Origin: Bryobacteraceae bacterium
GTDB taxonomy: Bacteria; Acidobacteriota; Terriglobia; Bryobacterales; Bryobacteraceae
Length of the DNA stretch: 64,000 nt
NCBI GenBank assembly: GCA_019748195.1
Contig: JAIEPW010000002.1
Span: 1-64,000 of the forward strand
Direction: 5' to 3'
Position numbers and translations under genes: made by a program. This document shows, piece by piece, positions 61,595 to 64,000 of the stretch (position 1 is its first letter; every line of letters begins with the position of its first letter). The notes below the pieces were generated by a model. The model saw nothing but the letters and a program-made list of their open reading frames with translations, ran no database searches and was not told the origin of the DNA.

Positions 61595-63079
61595 TCATTC
61601 TCCGAGGCTACTTGAAAGTTTGTCACGAACTTGTTTGACGTCAGCATCGGCGATGCCTTCGCAAGCAGCGAGCACCTGCTTCAGCGCAGAGACTGTGTGC
61701 TCGCTGAGCCGGTCCAGTCGAGCTTCTTCCATTGCGTAGAAGATTGATGCTTTTGCGTGAAGGCGCCTGAGACCCCGGCTGTGAGCTGCCTCTATTGACG
61801 CGCGGTAGTGCTTCCGGCCGACCTCATATTCTCCAGCCCGAAAAGCCAACAAACCAGACGTTGCGAGCTTGCTCACGCGGCTCACGATGTCATTCGTTGC
61901 CATGGACGCGAGGAGCCTGCGGCTTCGTTCTAATTCGCCGACATGGATGAGCGCGTACGCAAGATTGTTAGTAAGCATCGGATTCCCCGGATTTGCTGCC
62001 AGAGAGCTGTCCGCGATCTCCTTACTTTTTGCATAATCCTCTCGTGCGATCGCGGCGAGATACGATGCAAGTATGGCGGGTGTCGTGGAGAATGGTTGAT
62101 CCTCGAGCCAAGCAACGGCAGCATCGTACGCAGCGTTCCAATCTCCTGAGCCGAATGCATGCCAACACTGAGCTTCGTAGCTGTGCTCGGCAAGCAGCAG
62201 TTTAGGGTCAAACTGTATAACATGTGCGACTTCAGCACCCCATCTCACTTGTGCGACTGAGTTCTCCGTGGGGTCAACCAGGGCTGCCTTGAAAAATCTC
62301 CTTGCCAGGCGATGATTGCCCGCCACAGCCTCGAGAGTCCCGAGGGCGCTAGCTAGCTCGGAAATGTCACGAGGAGAACGCTGCTGCGAAGAGAGGAAAT
62401 GCCGCGCCGGCCTTACTAGCTCAGATGACTTTTCACATAGGTGATGCATGGCGATATCAGCAGCCATCAGCCACGGGTCTGTCGTGGTTGCGGCTGAACG
62501 TAATAGAGCGTACAGAGCTGCGTCTAAGTCTCCAACATGTACGAAGAAACGAACACTCGACCGTGTGATGTACCGATGATTTGGATTGAGACCGAGCGCG
62601 GTTTCGACAGACCTCCTCGCCTTCTCACGATTACCCGTTAAACATTGGAGGAACGCCAAGTCAAGCCATCCAAGTGCGTCTCTGGGACAGAGGTTGAGTC
62701 TTGCTCGGAGCTGTCGAATAAGTTGTTCCTTGTGAAGCAGAGGGACAAGGCTCCGTGTTCCACTCCCCGTCAATGCGCGCGCCAACTCCAAAGCTGGATC
62801 GGAGGTCTTGGATGATGCAGCCATAATCACGTCTACGGCTGCTCTAATCAGCTCGGGATCGGGAATCGATCCAAGTGTTAGAGCTGCGCTCAAGAGTTCA
62901 ATGGCGTCAGATGAACTTCCACTTCGCCGAAACCGGAGAGCTTTCTCGCTCCACTCCGCGGTTTCCGCATCGAACAAGGGACTTTGGCGAACGCGTCCGG
63001 GCGCAAGAGCACGTGGATCGCTTGACGTCCACCACCTAGGTATGATCCTTCTGTTGGGTTCTTCTTTGAAACTACTCAA
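61595..63079 (-). CDS. TPR-repeat protein, partner of the kinase
   Basis: The 494-residue protein opens SSFKEEPNRRIIPRWWTSSDPRALAPGRV and then carries helical repeats of the TPR/PPR class (ALRFRRSGSSSDAIELLSAALTLG, LGWLDLAFLQCLTGNREKARRSVETALGLNPNH, LTNNLAYALIHVGELERSRRLLASM). No enzymatic or DNA-binding motif is visible. The ATG overlaps the stop of the kinase gene (ATGA), so they are one unit. Base composition is clearly lower in GC than most of the window, with many A/T-ending codons, which suggests horizontal transfer. Probably a scaffold or sensor for the kinase. Confidence 0.75.
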   Translation of the reverse strand: MSSFKEEPNRRIIPRWWTSSDPRALAPGRVRQSPLFDAETAEWSEKALRFRRSGSSSDAIELLSAALTLGSIPDPELIRAAVDVIMAASSKTSDPALELARALTGSGTRSLVPLLHKEQLIRQLRARLNLCPRDALGWLDLAFLQCLTGNREKARRSVETALGLNPNHRYITRSSVRFFVHVGDLDAALYALLRSAATTTDPWLMAADIAMHHLCEKSSELVRPARHFLSSQQRSPRDISELASALGTLEAVAGNHRLARRFFKAALVDPTENSVAQVRWGAEVAHVIQFDPKLLLAEHSYEAQCWHAFGSGDWNAAYDAAVAWLEDQPFSTTPAILASYLAAIAREDYAKSKEIADSSLAANPGNPMLTNNLAYALIHVGELERSRRLLASMATNDIVSRVSKLATSGLLAFRAGEYEVGRKHYRASIEAAHSRGLRRLHAKASIFYAMEEARLDRLSEHTVSALKQVLAACEGIADADVKQVRDKLSSSLGE

Positions 63080-64000
63080 TTAATTCGTAGCTCCGCTCGC
63101 GTGGCGAGCAGGTCCAACTCAGAGACATACCGCTCCAGCGAGAAACGGTTTAACGTTCCACTTAGATTTCGAGGATGGCCACGCTCCTCTGGCTTCAAGT
63201 TGCAGAGTTGCGCGACGATCCCCCGTATCTTCGAAGCGCACCATTCTGGAATGTCAGATTGAAACTGCTGCAATGCTTCAGCAAAGGCTGACTCTAGGTG
63301 CGGTAGAACGTCTTCATACCTTCCGGGAAATTGATCAGGACGAAATCGTCGATCCAACTTGGCGAGAACTGCTGGTGTCAAAGCGGTGCCTCTGAGAAGC
63401 TGGAACAGAAAGCTGCCCAACAGATACAGATCACAACCTAACCGCCGAGTTTTCCAATCGGGCAGAACATGACCATACATGAGCTCGAGCGGAGCGTAGC
63501 TTAAGTCGCCGGCTACAAGAAGTTCGTCATGAGTGGCAGTGAGACCAAGCGCTGAAGCTCTTCCTAAATCCGCGAGCTTCGAATCTTTAGGCCCGAAAAG
63601 CAAGACATTAGATGGCTTCAAGTCCTGGTGCGCCACGGCAATTCCATGCAATTGCATCAAAGCACTGCTTATGTGATGTGCAATACGCAAACTGATGGCG
63701 AAGGTTAATTGCTCACCCGCAGCCCATATTCTACGCACATCGCTGTCGGCCAGCTCGAAGAGCAAAAAGAATACTAACTCGTCAGGGCGGGAGCCTATTG
63801 TCCCATTTCCTATGGCCGTGACCACCCGCCGAAGCTTCTTCTGTTTGCAGGTCGACAAAAGATCTCTCTCGAAGACATGCGATTCTGTGATGCGTTTGAT
63901 CGCTTGGGCTGTGTCTCGAGAGGCACTGACACCGGAAAGATCCGTTGCTTTCAAGAAAGCCCGAGATCCTGACTTTTCAGCTATGTACCCAGTGGAAAAG
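63076..64000 (-). CDS. serine/threonine protein kinase-like protein (5' truncated by window)
   Basis: The visible 308 residues form most of a protein-kinase fold. The N-lobe begins beyond the window: the frame is open to base 64000 through YIAEKSGSRAFLKATDLSG, where AFLK holds the candidate ATP-binding Lys. The catalytic loop is VAHQDLKPSNVLL (His-Gln-Asp-Leu-Lys), the metal site is LADLGRAS (DLG instead of DFG) and the activation-segment end is LSYAPLELMYG (APLE). No transmembrane or PASTA domains are visible. A TTG at 63954 could be an internal start but would remove the Lys. Low-GC composition and the coupled TPR gene suggest an accessory module. Confidence 0.82.
   Translation of the reverse strand, partial: FSTGYIAEKSGSRAFLKATDLSGVSASRDTAQAIKRITESHVFERDLLSTCKQKKLRRVVTAIGNGTIGSRPDELVFFLLFELADSDVRRIWAAGEQLTFAISLRIAHHISSALMQLHGIAVAHQDLKPSNVLLFGPKDSKLADLGRASALGLTATHDELLVAGDLSYAPLELMYGHVLPDWKTRRLGCDLYLLGSFLFQLLRGTALTPAVLAKLDRRFRPDQFPGRYEDVLPHLESAFAEALQQFQSDIPEWCASKIRGIVAQLCNLKPEERGHPRNLSGTLNRFSLERYVSELDLLATRAELRIN

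Noticed and set aside
1-64000. CRISPR arrays, tRNA and rRNA genes
   Set aside because: No regularly spaced direct repeats with unique spacers and no tRNA or rRNA-like sequence were noticed; the repeats present are paired palindromes.

Overview
The window reads as a chromosome segment of a GC-rich, Gram-negative (diderm) bacterium, most likely Acidobacteriota and probably the Solibacter/Bryobacter group. Diderm markers are lolA, a heptose-phosphate adenylyltransferase and lipoproteins. Acidobacterial flavour comes from the carboxypeptidase-regulatory-domain protein, the DUF1501 protein, PQQ-like propellers, a cytochrome/copper monooxygenase-like protein, a fused PD40-amidohydrolase and many secreted beta-propeller proteins. 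I infer the phylum from gene content only. No rRNA, tRNA or CRISPR was seen.

Layout: 1-5.8 kb, a partial GH63-like glycosidase, a PD40-amidohydrolase and a secreted propeller-like protein. 5.9-14.2 kb is an accessory zone: paired palindromic REP elements, a hicB with a broken hicA, a D-aminoacylase/dipeptidase pair, a complete REP-bounded RAYT transposase unit, a low-GC four-gene operon (Cys-rich peptide, TonB domain, thioredoxin-rhodanese, regulatory-domain protein) and an internally deleted RAYT unit inserted at the start of aat. 14.2-25 kb: aat-eutC, a PLP-dependent lyase, a three-gene retropepsin/DUF5678 cassette, exported TenA with DUF1501, a DUF429-PdxH fusion, lolA and hrcA. 25-36 kb: AraC regulator, serine hydrolase, phoR-phoB, phosphofructokinase, Fe-ADH and a PQQ propeller. 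36-53 kb is mostly housekeeping: rfaE2, mfd, mscS, fahA, lhgO, cytochrome c, dps, a CorC-family protein, a penicillin acylase, thrS and a monooxygenase-like protein. 53-61 kb: mscL, the divergent glyoxylate-shunt pair aceA/aceB with a TPR-HTH regulator, and an ECF sigma/anti-sigma pair. 61-64 kb: another REP pair and a kinase-TPR module cut by the window end.

The most notable signals are these. Eight copies of one palindrome of about 29 bp occur as four bracketing pairs; one pair encloses an intact RAYT transposase gene and another a deletion derivative of it, and these two units flank a foreign-looking operon. Many genes have a TAnnnT -10-like hexamer 5-12 bases before the start codon, suggesting widespread leaderless transcription. 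Three 13-bp operator-like palindromes lie between aceA and aceB. Several fusions or broken genes (DUF429-PdxH, thioredoxin-rhodanese, hicA, a DUF4760-like gene) deserve checking.

All functional calls come from reading motifs by eye; no database search was run.
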